Assembly (NCBI GenBank): GCA_039930945.1
Contig: JBDTSW010000046.1
Span: forward strand, 1-16,782
DNA from: JBDTSW01 sp039930945
GTDB taxonomy: Bacteria > Actinomycetota > Thermoleophilia > Solirubrobacterales > 70-9
Reading direction: 5' to 3'
DNA: 16,782 nucleotides
Position numbers and translations under genes: made by a program
Shown: positions 1 to 7,128 of the stretch, piece after piece
How positions within the stretch are numbered: position 1 is the stretch's first letter
Layout: each line of letters begins with the position of its first letter
Notes under the pieces: model-generated
The model's database searches: none
What the model saw: only the letters and a program-made list of their open reading frames with translations
What the model was told of the DNA's origin: nothing

Positions 1-238
1 CGGCCGCGGGCTGCAGCTCGACCTCGAGCGCGAGCTCGCCGGCGGCTCCCCGCAGCTCGTCTTGGAAGTCGCTCTTGAGGCGATCCGTGGCGAGCCGGCC
101 GACGATCAGCGCGAAGCAGACGAGGATGACGAAGGTGAGGCCGGCCGAGACGCCGGCGAGGCGCCAGCGGACCGGCCAGCGCCTGGGGGTGAGAATCAGC
201 CGCAGGGACCGGGGGGCGCGGTCAGGCAGCTTCATCAT
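1..238 (-). CDS. Sensor histidine kinase, N-terminal fragment (cut by window edge)
   Basis: Partial gene: only the first 79 codons are inside the window and the frame stays open to base 1. The start is an ATG-ATG pair at 238-233, overlapping the end of the response-regulator gene by 17 bases, the usual arrangement of a cotranscribed two-component pair. The visible protein has a basic N-terminus with many Arg, then one hydrophobic segment at about residues 27-48 (rich in Val, Leu, Ile, Phe), then a hydrophilic stretch that would begin an extracytoplasmic sensor domain. No kinase motif (H box, N or G box) is within the window, so the call rests on position after an OmpR-type regulator plus the membrane segment. 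It would sense an unknown signal and phosphorylate the regulator encoded just upstream. Confidence 0.75.
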   Translation of the reverse strand, partial: MMKLPDRAPRSLRLILTPRRWPVRWRLAGVSAGLTFVILVCFALIVGRLATDRLKSDFQDELRGAAGELALEVELQPAA

Positions 239-935
239 CGGCCCGTGGAGCGCGCACCACGTAGCCGGCACCCCGCTTGGTGTGGAGGATGCGAGGCTCG
301 CCGCCCTGCTCCAGCTTGCGGCGAAGGTTGGAGATGAAGACGTCGATCGTGTTCGTCATCGCCAGCGGGTCGTAGCCCCAGACCTCCTCCAGCAGGCGCT
401 CGCGCGAGACCACCAGGCGCTCGTTGAGCATCAGGTGCTCGAGCAGCTCGAACTCGCGGTTGGTGAGCTCGATCGCGCGCTCTCCCCGGTGCACCTCGCG
501 GGTATCGGGGTTGAGCCGCAGGTCCGCGATGACCAGCGAGGCGCTGCCGCGCGGCGGGCGGCGGCGGAGCAGGGCTCGCAGCCGCGCCAGCAACTCCTTG
601 CGCTCGAAGGGCTTGACCAGGTAGTCGTCGGCGCCGGTGTCGAGCCCCTCGACGCGATCGTCGGTCTCGGTGCGGGCGGTGAGGATCAGGATCGGGACGT
701 CGCTGGAGGCGCGCAGCCGCCGGCAGACCTCGACCCCGTCGAGCTTCGGCAGGCCGAGATCGAGCACGACCAGGTCGGGGACGAACTCCTCGGCGACGCG
801 CAGCGCCTCGACGCCGTCGCCCGCCGAGCGGACCTCGTGGCCCTCCTGGCGGAGGGTGCGGCGAAGCACGTCGGCGATCGAGACGTCGTCCTCGACCACC
901 AATACGCGGCCCGTGCTCTCGGCTGCGGTCAGCAT
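222..935 (-). CDS. OmpR/PhoB-family response regulator
   Basis: Two-domain transcription factor. Counting from the TTG at 944 (240 residues), the receiver domain spans about residues 13-125, with the acidic pair E18-D19-D20, phosphoacceptor D62 in VVLDLGLP, T89 and K111 in the VKPF motif. A winged-helix DNA-binding domain follows at about 140-232, ending in the typical TKRGAGYVV hairpin. This resembles MprA/TcrA-like actinobacterial regulators, but the target genes are unknown. Three in-frame starts lie close together: TTG 944, GTG 941 and ATG 935. I prefer ATG 935 because it gives a normal N-terminus (MLTAAES then the first beta strand) and a TACCCT hexamer sits 8 bases upstream. The downstream sensor kinase overlaps its last codons, so the two are cotranscribed. 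It is divergent from ftsK. Confidence 0.93.
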   Translation of the reverse strand: MLTAAESTGRVLVVEDDVSIADVLRRTLRQEGHEVRSAGDGVEALRVAEEFVPDLVVLDLGLPKLDGVEVCRRLRASSDVPILILTARTETDDRVEGLDTGADDYLVKPFERKELLARLRALLRRRPPRGSASLVIADLRLNPDTREVHRGERAIELTNREFELLEHLMLNERLVVSRERLLEEVWGYDPLAMTNTIDVFISNLRRKLEQGGEPRILHTKRGAGYVVRAPRADDEAA

Positions 936-1064
936 CCGCACCAAGGGTAGAGGTACAAACGCCCGCTAAGGCAAAGGTTTAGCGCGAATTTACCCACCCG
1001 GGCTTGACGCAGGGGTGAGCCGGTCGGCGTCGAACTCCCAGGCAGGCCACGCGGCAACGCCGCG
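936..1064. promoter_or_regulatory. Divergent promoter region between response regulator and ftsK
   Basis: This short gap is locally more AT-rich than its surroundings. On the minus strand TACCCT (949-944) fits an actinobacterial -10 box (TAnnnT) 8 bases before the ATG at 935. On the plus strand TTGACG (1004-1009) matches a -35 hexamer, but no convincing -10 follows at 16-18 bases, so the ftsK promoter is only tentative. No clear direct repeat for regulator binding was found by eye. Confidence 0.35.
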
Positions 1065-3581
1065 GTGGCAACGTCAGTCATGAGCAGAGCCTCCCGCCGC
1101 AGGAGAAAGCCAGTCAGGCGCTCGTCGCGCGGTCGCGCGGCTGCCCGCGATCGTCGAGAGCCGGCTCGCGACCTGCGCGCCGACGCGCGCGACGCATTCG
1201 CCCGCCTCGAGCAGCGACATCTGGACGTGATCGGGCTCGCGCTGCTGGCCCTCGGACTCTACCTCGGCCTCGTCCTCTACGGGGGCTGGGATGGAGGCCC
1301 GGTCGGGGGCTGGGCCTCCAGCGGGCTCACCCACGCCGTCGGCCAGGTCGCCTACGTGGTCCCGTTCGCCCTGGTGGCATGGGGCGTGTCGCTGATGATG
1401 CGTCCGTTCATCGCATCGCCGGCCGCGCTCAACGCCGGGGCGATCCTGGTTGCCTGCGCGCTGCTGTTGGGCTTTGCAGCCGAGACCGCCGGCCTCGGCC
1501 CCGAGGGCCCCAACCGCCATGACTACTTCGAGCCGCGCTTCTTCACCGAGCACGGGGGCGCTGTCGGCGAGGCGCTCTACTGGGCGATCACCACCCTCTT
1601 CCAGCGCCTCGGCGCGCACATTGTCGCCGTGGCCATGTTCCTCAGCGGGATCCTGCTGCTCAGCGGGGTCACGGTGGCAGGGATCCTCAGCTCCGCCGGC
1701 CGAGCCGCGCGACGCGCCCACGACGGCAGCCGCGGGATCGCGGGCGCCGTTCGCAGCTCACGCGATCCCGGCCCCGATGCGAGCTGGGACGCGGCCGGTG
1801 CCGAGATCGCGATCAGTCGCTCCGATCCAGCCGAACCGATGGTCACCCGGCGGCTGCAGCCCGACGACGACGAGCCGGTCGAGTCGGAGTGGGAGGACCC
1901 CGACGACGGGCCGAGCGAGCCGGAGACACGGCAGCCGTTCGCCGATGACGACTCCGAGCGCGAAACGACCCCGAATGGCCCGGGAGGCGAAGCACAGGGC
2001 GCCCCCGCCGACCTGGGAACGACGCCGATGGGAGCCAAGCGCGAGCAGGCGGCGATCACCGCCTCCGAGGAGCTGGACTACGTCCTGCCGGTGCGGAAGA
2101 TGCTCGAGAAGGGCAAGCCCGACCAAGGGCCCGACACCCGCGATCGCGCGGAGGTCTCGAAGGCGCTGCTGGAGTCGCTTCGCCACTTCGGCATCGAGGC
2201 CCGTCTGCTCGGCGTGGTCAGCGGGCCCCACGTGAGCCGCTACGAGCTCCAGCTCGCCCCGGGGACCAAGGTCTCGAAGATCTCCCAGCTCAAGGACGAC
2301 CTCGCCTACGCCCTGGCGTCGACCGACATCCGCATCCTCGCCCCGATCCCCGGCAAGAAGGCGGTCGGGGTCGAGGTGCCGAACTCGCGCCGCCGCCTGG
2401 TCCGCCTCGGCGACATCTACGAGGGCCGCCCGAAGGGAGCCTCGGCGCTGGCGGTGTGGCTCGGCAAGGACGTCTCCGGGCACTCTGCCTGGACCGACCT
2501 GGCGCTGATGCCGCACGCGCTCGTCGCCGGCACGACCGGCTCGGGCAAGTCCGGGTGCATCAACACGATGCTGTGCTCGATCCTGCTGCACGCCTCGCCG
2601 AACGAGGTCCGACTGGTGCTGGTCGACCCGAAGCGGGTCGAGCTCAACCACTACGAGCGGCTGCCCCACCTGCTCACCCCGGTGGTCACCAATCCGCGCC
2701 TTGCGGCCAATGTGCTCGCCAACCTGATCGGCGAGATGGAGAGCCGCTATGAGGTGATGGGTGCTGCCCGGGCCCGGAACCTGGTCGAGCTGAACAAGGC
2801 CCGCAAGCGTGCCGGCGAGGCGCCGCTGCCGCACATCCTCTGCGTGATCGACGAGCTCGCCGACCTGATGATGGTTGCCCCGGCCGAGGTCGAGGACTCG
2901 ATCATCCGCCTGGCGCAGAAGTCGCGTGCCGTCGGAATCCATCTCGTGCTGGCGACGCAGCGCCCGTCGACCGACGTGATCACCGGCACGATCAAGGTCA
3001 ACATCCCGGCCCGGATCGCCTTCGCGGTGGCGTCGCAGGTGGACTCGCGGGTGATCCTCGACCAGGGCGGGGCCGAGAGCCTGCTGGGCCAGGGGGACAT
3101 GCTCTTCCGGCCGATCGGGACCTCGAAGCTCGGCCGGATCCAGGGCGCGTTCGTCACCGAGGAGGAGATCGCCCGCCTCGCCAAGCATTGGGCTCGCCAG
3201 GGCGAGCCCGAGTTCGACGCCGAGCTGCTGGAGTCGCCGGTCGAGCTACCGGGGGAAGGCGACGAGGAGTTCTCGGCCGACCAGGACGACCTGCTCGCCG
3301 ACGCCGCGCGAATCGTGGTCGAGTCCGAGACCGCCTCGGTGTCGATGCTGCAGCGACGCCTTCGCGTCGGCTACACCCGCGCTGGTCGCCTGGTCGACAT
3401 GCTCGAGCGCCGGGGGATCATCTCCGGCTATGAGGGCTCCAAGCCCCGCCAGGTGCTGGTCTCGATGGCGGACCTGCCGCATATCCTCGGACGCAAGAGC
3501 CCGGTCGGCTCCGGCGAGCCTGCGGAGGGCGGCGCCAAGCCCTCCGACACCCAGAGCGAGCTCGAGCCGTTGAGCGGCTGA
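1065..3581 (+). CDS. ftsK: DNA translocase FtsK/SpoIIIE
   Basis: Septum-anchored hexameric ATPase that pumps chromosomal DNA into daughter compartments and helps resolve chromosome dimers. It has 838 residues from GTG 1065, close to SpoIIIE length. An ATG at 1080 (five codons in) is an equally plausible start and neither has a clear Shine-Dalgarno. Domain order: basic N-terminus; about four membrane helices (roughly 55-75, 92-112, 121-141, 185-208); an acidic, Pro-rich low-complexity linker (about 230-330); an alpha/beta motor with Walker A GTTGSGKS (489-496) and Walker B ILCVIDELADLMM (591-603); and a C-terminal winged-helix gamma domain (about 740-803) that reads KOPS-like orienting sequences. 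The last 35 residues are acidic and disordered. It opens the plus-strand run, with a GC hairpin and a new promoter-like box after it. Confidence 0.96.
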   Translation: MATSVMSRASRRRRKPVRRSSRGRAAARDRREPARDLRADARDAFARLEQRHLDVIGLALLALGLYLGLVLYGGWDGGPVGGWASSGLTHAVGQVAYVVPFALVAWGVSLMMRPFIASPAALNAGAILVACALLLGFAAETAGLGPEGPNRHDYFEPRFFTEHGGAVGEALYWAITTLFQRLGAHIVAVAMFLSGILLLSGVTVAGILSSAGRAARRAHDGSRGIAGAVRSSRDPGPDASWDAAGAEIAISRSDPAEPMVTRRLQPDDDEPVESEWEDPDDGPSEPETRQPFADDDSERETTPNGPGGEAQGAPADLGTTPMGAKREQAAITASEELDYVLPVRKMLEKGKPDQGPDTRDRAEVSKALLESLRHFGIEARLLGVVSGPHVSRYELQLAPGTKVSKISQLKDDLAYALASTDIRILAPIPGKKAVGVEVPNSRRRLVRLGDIYEGRPKGASALAVWLGKDVSGHSAWTDLALMPHALVAGTTGSGKSGCINTMLCSILLHASPNEVRLVLVDPKRVELNHYERLPHLLTPVVTNPRLAANVLANLIGEMESRYEVMGAARARNLVELNKARKRAGEAPLPHILCVIDELADLMMVAPAEVEDSIIRLAQKSRAVGIHLVLATQRPSTDVITGTIKVNIPARIAFAVASQVDSRVILDQGGAESLLGQGDMLFRPIGTSKLGRIQGAFVTEEEIARLAKHWARQGEPEFDAELLESPVELPGEGDEEFSADQDDLLADAARIVVESETASVSMLQRRLRVGYTRAGRLVDMLERRGIISGYEGSKPRQVLVSMADLPHILGRKSPVGSGEPAEGGAKPSDTQSELEPLSG

Positions 3582-3600
3582 GACCGGCTCCGCAGAGGCG

Positions 3601-3617
3601 GGCCGCAACCTGCGGCC
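3601..3617 (+). terminator. Perfect GC-rich hairpin after ftsK
   Basis: A 7-base-pair perfect stem, GGCCGCA (3601-3607) with TGCGGCC (3611-3617), closes a 3-base loop 20 bases after the ftsK stop. There is no T tract, which is common for hairpins in very GC-rich genomes, so termination strength cannot be judged. It lies just before the GACAAT box of the next gene, so it may separate two transcription units. Confidence 0.45.
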
Positions 3618-3625
3618 AGGCGGGC

Positions 3626-3631
3626 GACAAT
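3626..3631 (+). promoter_or_regulatory. Candidate -10 box for a leaderless rodZ-like transcript
   Basis: GACAAT stands out in GC-rich surroundings 8 bases before the ATG at 3640, with no Shine-Dalgarno between. That spacing places a start site at or next to the initiation codon. No clear -35 is visible. Confidence 0.35.
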
Positions 3632-3639
3632 ACCGCGCC

Positions 3640-3909
3640 ATGTCCAACCCCGAAGACCGTGGCCAGATGCGCATCGGCGAGGCCCTGAAGCGGAGCCGCA
3701 CCGCCCAGGGCATCGAGATCCGCGAGGTCGAGGAGCGGACCAAGATCCGCACCAAGTACCTGCGGGCGCTCGAGAGCGAGAGCTGGGAGGCGCTGCCCGA
3801 CCCCGCCTACGCGAAGGCGTTCCTGCGTACCTACGCTCAGGTCCTCGGGCTCGATGCGGACGCGCTCGTCGGCGCCTATCGCCGCCAGGTGGAAGGCGAC
3901 CGCCGATGA
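3640..3909 (+). CDS. Small RodZ-type helix-turn-helix protein
   Basis: Protein of 89 residues consisting almost entirely of the HTH found at the N-terminus of RodZ/YmfM proteins (HTH_25 type): RIGEALKRSRTAQGIEIREV, then a recognition helix in TKIRTKYLRALE, and the family-typical tail LPDPAYAKAFLRTYAQVLGLD. Full RodZ proteins continue into a membrane helix and a periplasmic beta domain and link MreB to the wall. Here the gene stops about 10 residues after the HTH, so neither is present. The position between ftsK and cinA matches where Bacillus carries ymfM. Its TGA overlaps the cinA ATG (ATGA, 3906-3909), so the two are translationally coupled. It could be a soluble MreB partner or a small DNA-binding regulator; the sequence does not decide. 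Confidence 0.85.
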   Translation: MSNPEDRGQMRIGEALKRSRTAQGIEIREVEERTKIRTKYLRALESESWEALPDPAYAKAFLRTYAQVLGLDADALVGAYRRQVEGDRR

Positions 3910-5186
3910 CCGTCCGCGCCGGGATCGTCGTCACCGGGACCGAGGTGGTCACCGCGGTGATCAGCGACCGCAACGGCCCCTGGATCTCCGAGCGGCTCGG
4001 CGAGCTCGGGGTCGAGGTCTCGCACATCGTCTGCGTCGGCGATCGCCCCGGCGACGTCGCCTCGGCGCTGCGCTTCCTCGCCTCCGAGGGGGCGGACCTG
4101 ATCGTCACCAGCGGCGGGCTCGGGCCGACGGCCGACGACCTCACCGCCGAGGTGGTCGCCCGCTTCGCCGGGCGCAAGCTGGCGCTCGACACCGAGATGG
4201 AGGCAAGGATCGCGGCGATCCTCGCCGATTTCGCGAAGCGGATGAACTTTGACCTCCAGGCGCTGCGGGAGGCCAACCGCAAGCAGGCGATGGTGCCCGA
4301 GGGAGCGACCGCGGTGGACCCGGCGGGAACGGCTCCCGGGCTGGTGGTGCCGGTCGAGGGCGGGCCGACGGTGATCGTACTGCCGGGGCCGCCGCGAGAG
4401 CTCCAGCAGATGTGGCCCCGGGCGCTGGCGACGACCGAGGCGCGCGCCGTGCTCGACGAGGCGACGCCCTATCAGGCCTTCTCGCTGCGGCTGTTCGGGA
4501 TCCCGGAGTCCGAGATCGCCAAGACCCTGCGAGAGATCGGCGACGAGATCGACCTCTCGCCGCTGGAGATCACGACCTGTCTGCGACGCGCGGAGCTCCA
4601 CATCGACGTTCGCCATCGCGACGACGGCGGCGAGGCCAGAGAGCGCCTGATCGAGGGCATTCTCGCCCGCCACGGCAAGTTCCTCTTCAGCGACGACGGT
4701 TCAAGCCTCGACGAGCAGGTGGCGGCGCTGCTGCGCCAGGGACACCGGATCGGGCTCGCGGAGTCATGCACCGCCGGGCTGGTGGCGGCGCGGCTGACGC
4801 AGCCCCCCGGCGCCTCCGAGTACGTGGCCGGCGGCGTCGTCGCCTACTCGGACGCCGCCAAGACGGAGCTGCTCGGCGTCCCGGCCGAGCTGATCGAGAC
4901 AGAGGGTGCGGTCTCGCCCGAGGTGGCGGAGGCGATGGCCGACGGAGCGCTGAAGCGCTTCGACGCCGATGTCGCCATCGGGATCACGGGGATCGCCGGT
5001 CCCGGCGGCGGGACCGAGGACAAGCCGGTCGGCTACATCTGCATCTGTGTCAAGAGCGCGGACGGCGCCGCGATCGCCCGCGACCCGGTCCTCCCGGGCA
5101 ACCGCGGCGAGATCCGCGATCGCTCCGCGACAGTCGCCCTGCACCTGCTGCGGCGGCTGCTGCGGGGCGAGGACCTGCCGCTGTGA
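3906..5186 (+). CDS. cinA: CinA: NMN amidohydrolase / ADP-ribose pyrophosphatase-type competence-damage protein
   Basis: Two-domain cytosolic protein of 426 residues, normal for full-length CinA. The N-terminal MoaB/MogA-like domain (about 1-170) carries the SGGLGPTADDLT motif and VIVLPGPPRELQQMWP; in studied homologues this half relates to ADP-ribose hydrolysis. The C-terminal PncC-type domain (about 265-420) carries ESCTAG (286-291), with S287 the likely nucleophile, YSDAAKTELLGV with a conserved Lys, and GITGIAGPGG. That half deamidates nicotinamide mononucleotide in pyridine-nucleotide salvage. The start ATG overlaps the stop of the HTH gene, and its own stop overlaps the GTG of the epoxide hydrolase (GTGA). 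The cinA-recA neighbourhood is conserved in many Gram-positives. The pgsA gene often found beside cinA is absent here. Confidence 0.95.
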   Translation: MTVRAGIVVTGTEVVTAVISDRNGPWISERLGELGVEVSHIVCVGDRPGDVASALRFLASEGADLIVTSGGLGPTADDLTAEVVARFAGRKLALDTEMEARIAAILADFAKRMNFDLQALREANRKQAMVPEGATAVDPAGTAPGLVVPVEGGPTVIVLPGPPRELQQMWPRALATTEARAVLDEATPYQAFSLRLFGIPESEIAKTLREIGDEIDLSPLEITTCLRRAELHIDVRHRDDGGEARERLIEGILARHGKFLFSDDGSSLDEQVAALLRQGHRIGLAESCTAGLVAARLTQPPGASEYVAGGVVAYSDAAKTELLGVPAELIETEGAVSPEVAEAMADGALKRFDADVAIGITGIAGPGGGTEDKPVGYICICVKSADGAAIARDPVLPGNRGEIRDRSATVALHLLRRLLRGEDLPL

Positions 5187-6298
5187 GCGTGGTTGAGCGC
5201 TACGAGATCTCGAGCCCGGAGGAGACGCTCGAGGACCTGCGTCGGCGGCTGCGACGGACCCGCTGGCCCGAGCTGAGGGGCTCGCTGGGCTGGGAGTACG
5301 GCGCGGACGTCGACTACCTGGAAGAGCTCTGCTCACACTGGGCCGAGTACGACTGGCGCGCCTTCGAGCGGCGGTTGAACGACCTCTCGAACTGCATCTG
5401 GGAGGGAATCCACTTCGTCCACGAGCGGGCGGAGGCCGAGGCTGGGGGCCTGCCGGTCCTGCTGGTCCACGGATGGCCCGGGGCGCCGATCGAGTTCCTC
5501 AAGGTGATCCCGGCGCTGACCGCGGCGGGACACGACCTGGTCATCCCCTCGCTGCCCGGATTCGCCTTCTCCGCCGCCCCCGAGGCGCCGCAGACGGCGA
5601 CCGGCATGGCGGACCGGCTGCGCGGGCTGATGGCGGCGCTCGGCTACCGGCGCTACGCGGTCCAGGGCGGCGACTGGGGGTCACTGATCGCGGCGCGGAT
5701 GGCCTTCGACGAACCAGAGGCGGTCGCCGCGGTCCACGTCAACGCGGTCTCGGTGCTGCCGCTGCCGGGCGACCTCGAACATCCGCCGATGAGCGAGGCG
5801 GAGATCGAGTACGCCGAGAGGGGGCGGCGCTGGCGCAGCCGCGAGGGCTTTCACCTCTTCGTCCAGGGCGGCGCTCCCGACGCGCTCGCCGTCGGGCTGG
5901 CCGACTCGCCGGCGGGGCTCGCGGCCTGGCTGGTCGACAAGTACCGGCGCTGGAGTGACTGCGGCGGCGACGTCGAGCGGCGCTTCTCCAAGGACGAGCT
6001 GTGTGATTTCCTCACCCTGTATTGGGCGACCGGCACGATCGGCTCGTCGATGCGCCTCTACGCCGCCGAGGCGCGGGACCGCTGGCGGCTCGGTCCCGAC
6101 GACCGGGTGGGGGTGCCTGCCGCCGCCGCCGACTACCCGGCCGAGATCGTCCGCCCACCCCGCGAGTGGGCCGAGCGGATTCTCTCCGACCTCCGGCGCT
6201 GGACCGAGATGCCACGCGGCGGCCACTTCGCGGCCTTCGAGGAGCCCGAGCTGTTCGCCGCCGACGTGGTCGAGTTCCTGGCCGGGATCGAGCCCTGA
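5183..6298 (+). CDS. Epoxide hydrolase, microsomal (EHN) type
   Basis: Alpha/beta-hydrolase of 371 residues that should open epoxides to diols through an Asp-ester intermediate. The N-terminal EHN lid (about 1-90, EISSPEETLEDLRRRLRRTR and RLNDLSNC) is typical of the microsomal/juvenile-hormone epoxide hydrolase branch. Motifs: oxyanion HGWPG (96-100), nucleophile D164 in GGDWGS, the LYWATGTIGSSMRLY segment with ring-opening Tyr candidates, probable acid E321 in DYPAEIVRPP, and base H348 in MPRGGHFAAFEEPE. All catalytic positions are intact. No signal peptide or membrane helix is seen. The GTG start at 5183 overlaps the cinA stop by four bases, so it is translated as part of the cinA operon. 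Its place inside the cinA-recA cluster is unusual and its substrate unknown. Confidence 0.93.
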   Translation: MSVVERYEISSPEETLEDLRRRLRRTRWPELRGSLGWEYGADVDYLEELCSHWAEYDWRAFERRLNDLSNCIWEGIHFVHERAEAEAGGLPVLLVHGWPGAPIEFLKVIPALTAAGHDLVIPSLPGFAFSAAPEAPQTATGMADRLRGLMAALGYRRYAVQGGDWGSLIAARMAFDEPEAVAAVHVNAVSVLPLPGDLEHPPMSEAEIEYAERGRRWRSREGFHLFVQGGAPDALAVGLADSPAGLAAWLVDKYRRWSDCGGDVERRFSKDELCDFLTLYWATGTIGSSMRLYAAEARDRWRLGPDDRVGVPAAAADYPAEIVRPPREWAERILSDLRRWTEMPRGGHFAAFEEPELFAADVVEFLAGIEP

Positions 6299-6485
6299 AG
6301 ACGAGCGGGCGTCCCCAAGAGCAGCGCGGTGAACGAAGGCGGCCATGGTGACCGCTTTCGTAGCGGACGCCTCGTCGGCCGGCCGGAGCGTGGTGGCAGT
6401 GATGTTGCCGCTGCGCCGAATCGTCACGGGCTCGGCGCGTTCGGACATGGTTTCGAGCCGATTGCGTCCCTAGCGTTGGGGACCG
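6299..6485. other. Intergenic region before thpR
   Basis: This stretch has no confidently coding content. A 42-codon plus-strand frame (6345-6473) and a minus-strand frame reading from 6448 both exist but neither matches a family I recognise. It contains a 10-base GC palindrome near 6376-6385. TAGCGT (6471-6476) lies 9 bases before the thpR ATG and may be a -10 box; GGGGA (6478-6482) could alternatively serve as a weak ribosome site. Confidence 0.3.
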
Positions 6486-7121
6486 ATGGCAAAGCAGCGA
6501 CTGAAGTCCCCGCGAGTGCGCCTGTTCACGGCGCTCGATTTGCCCACCGACGTGCGGGCGGGGCTCGAGCGCTGGCAGGCGCGCGAGTGCGCCGATCAGG
6601 CGCTGCGGCCGGTGGCGCCGGATGCGCTTCACGTCACCCTCTGCTTTCTCGGCTACCACCCCGAGCGTGCGATTGGGGGGATCGCCGAGCTGCTCGCCGC
6701 AGTCGATCCGCGGCCGGTGCCGATGCGATTCGAGCCGAACCCGGTGGGGATCAGCGGGCGCAGGCCGGGCCTCTACGCGATCTCGTCCCCCAGCGACGCC
6801 GCCGTGGAGCTTCAGCGCGAGCTGGGCTCGATGCTCGCCGCGGATCGCCTCTACAAGGCGGAGAAGCGCCCGTTCTGGCCCCACGTGACGGTCGCCCGGG
6901 TGCGGCCGGAGCGGCGGCCGAAGGGCGATCCGTCTCGTCGGCAAAGGGGACGTCCCCGCGTGGTCGAGAGGCTTCCCGGGCCGCTGCCGTCCGAGCTCCT
7001 GGGCCCGTTCGGGAGCGTCCGAGTCGCTCTCTACCTTTCCCATCTGCGGCCCTCCGGCGCCGAATACGAGCGTTTGGCCGTGTTGGAACTGCCGCCTGCC
7101 ACGAGCGGGCGAGAGAGGTGA
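6486..7121 (+). CDS. thpR: RNA 2',3'-cyclic phosphodiesterase (ThpR/LigT family)
   Basis: Member of the 2H phosphoesterase superfamily, which hydrolyses 2',3'-cyclic phosphate RNA ends to 2'-phosphates and can ligate tRNA halves in vitro. Both His-x-Thr signatures are present: HVT in LHVTLCFLG (about residue 45) and HVT in FWPHVTVARVR (about residue 136). The N-terminus VRLFTALDLP is family-typical. At 211 residues it is somewhat longer than the usual 175-195. The extra length is a basic stretch (about 142-160, Arg-rich) directly after the second motif. It ends at TGA 7119-7121, seven bases before recA, so the two are probably cotranscribed. The same neighbourhood (cinA - ligT/thpR - recA) occurs in other bacteria. 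Confidence 0.92.
   Translation: MAKQRLKSPRVRLFTALDLPTDVRAGLERWQARECADQALRPVAPDALHVTLCFLGYHPERAIGGIAELLAAVDPRPVPMRFEPNPVGISGRRPGLYAISSPSDAAVELQRELGSMLAADRLYKAEKRPFWPHVTVARVRPERRPKGDPSRRQRGRPRVVERLPGPLPSELLGPFGSVRVALYLSHLRPSGAEYERLAVLELPPATSGRER
7116..7121 (+). promoter_or_regulatory. Ribosome binding site of recA
   Basis: AGGTGA, fully complementary to the anti-Shine-Dalgarno core, sits 7 bases before the recA ATG at 7129 and includes the thpR stop codon. It is one of only two good Shine-Dalgarno sites in the window and fits strong recA translation. Confidence 0.7.
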
Positions 7122-7128
7122 TGGAGAA

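Noticed and set aside
6345..6448. Small frames before thpR; the minus-strand reading from 6448 (VTIRRSGNITATTL) faintly recalls an AbrB/MazE-type antitoxin start
   Set aside because: The similarity covers only about 15 residues, the frame then runs antisense through the epoxide hydrolase gene, and no toxin gene is present. It is most likely chance.
7061..7076. Possible SOS box (CGAA...GTTTG) about 60 bases before recA
   Set aside because: The half-sites are two bases too far apart compared with the LexA consensus (CGAAC-N4-GTTCG type), and the site lies within the thpR coding sequence. No better site was seen upstream of recA.
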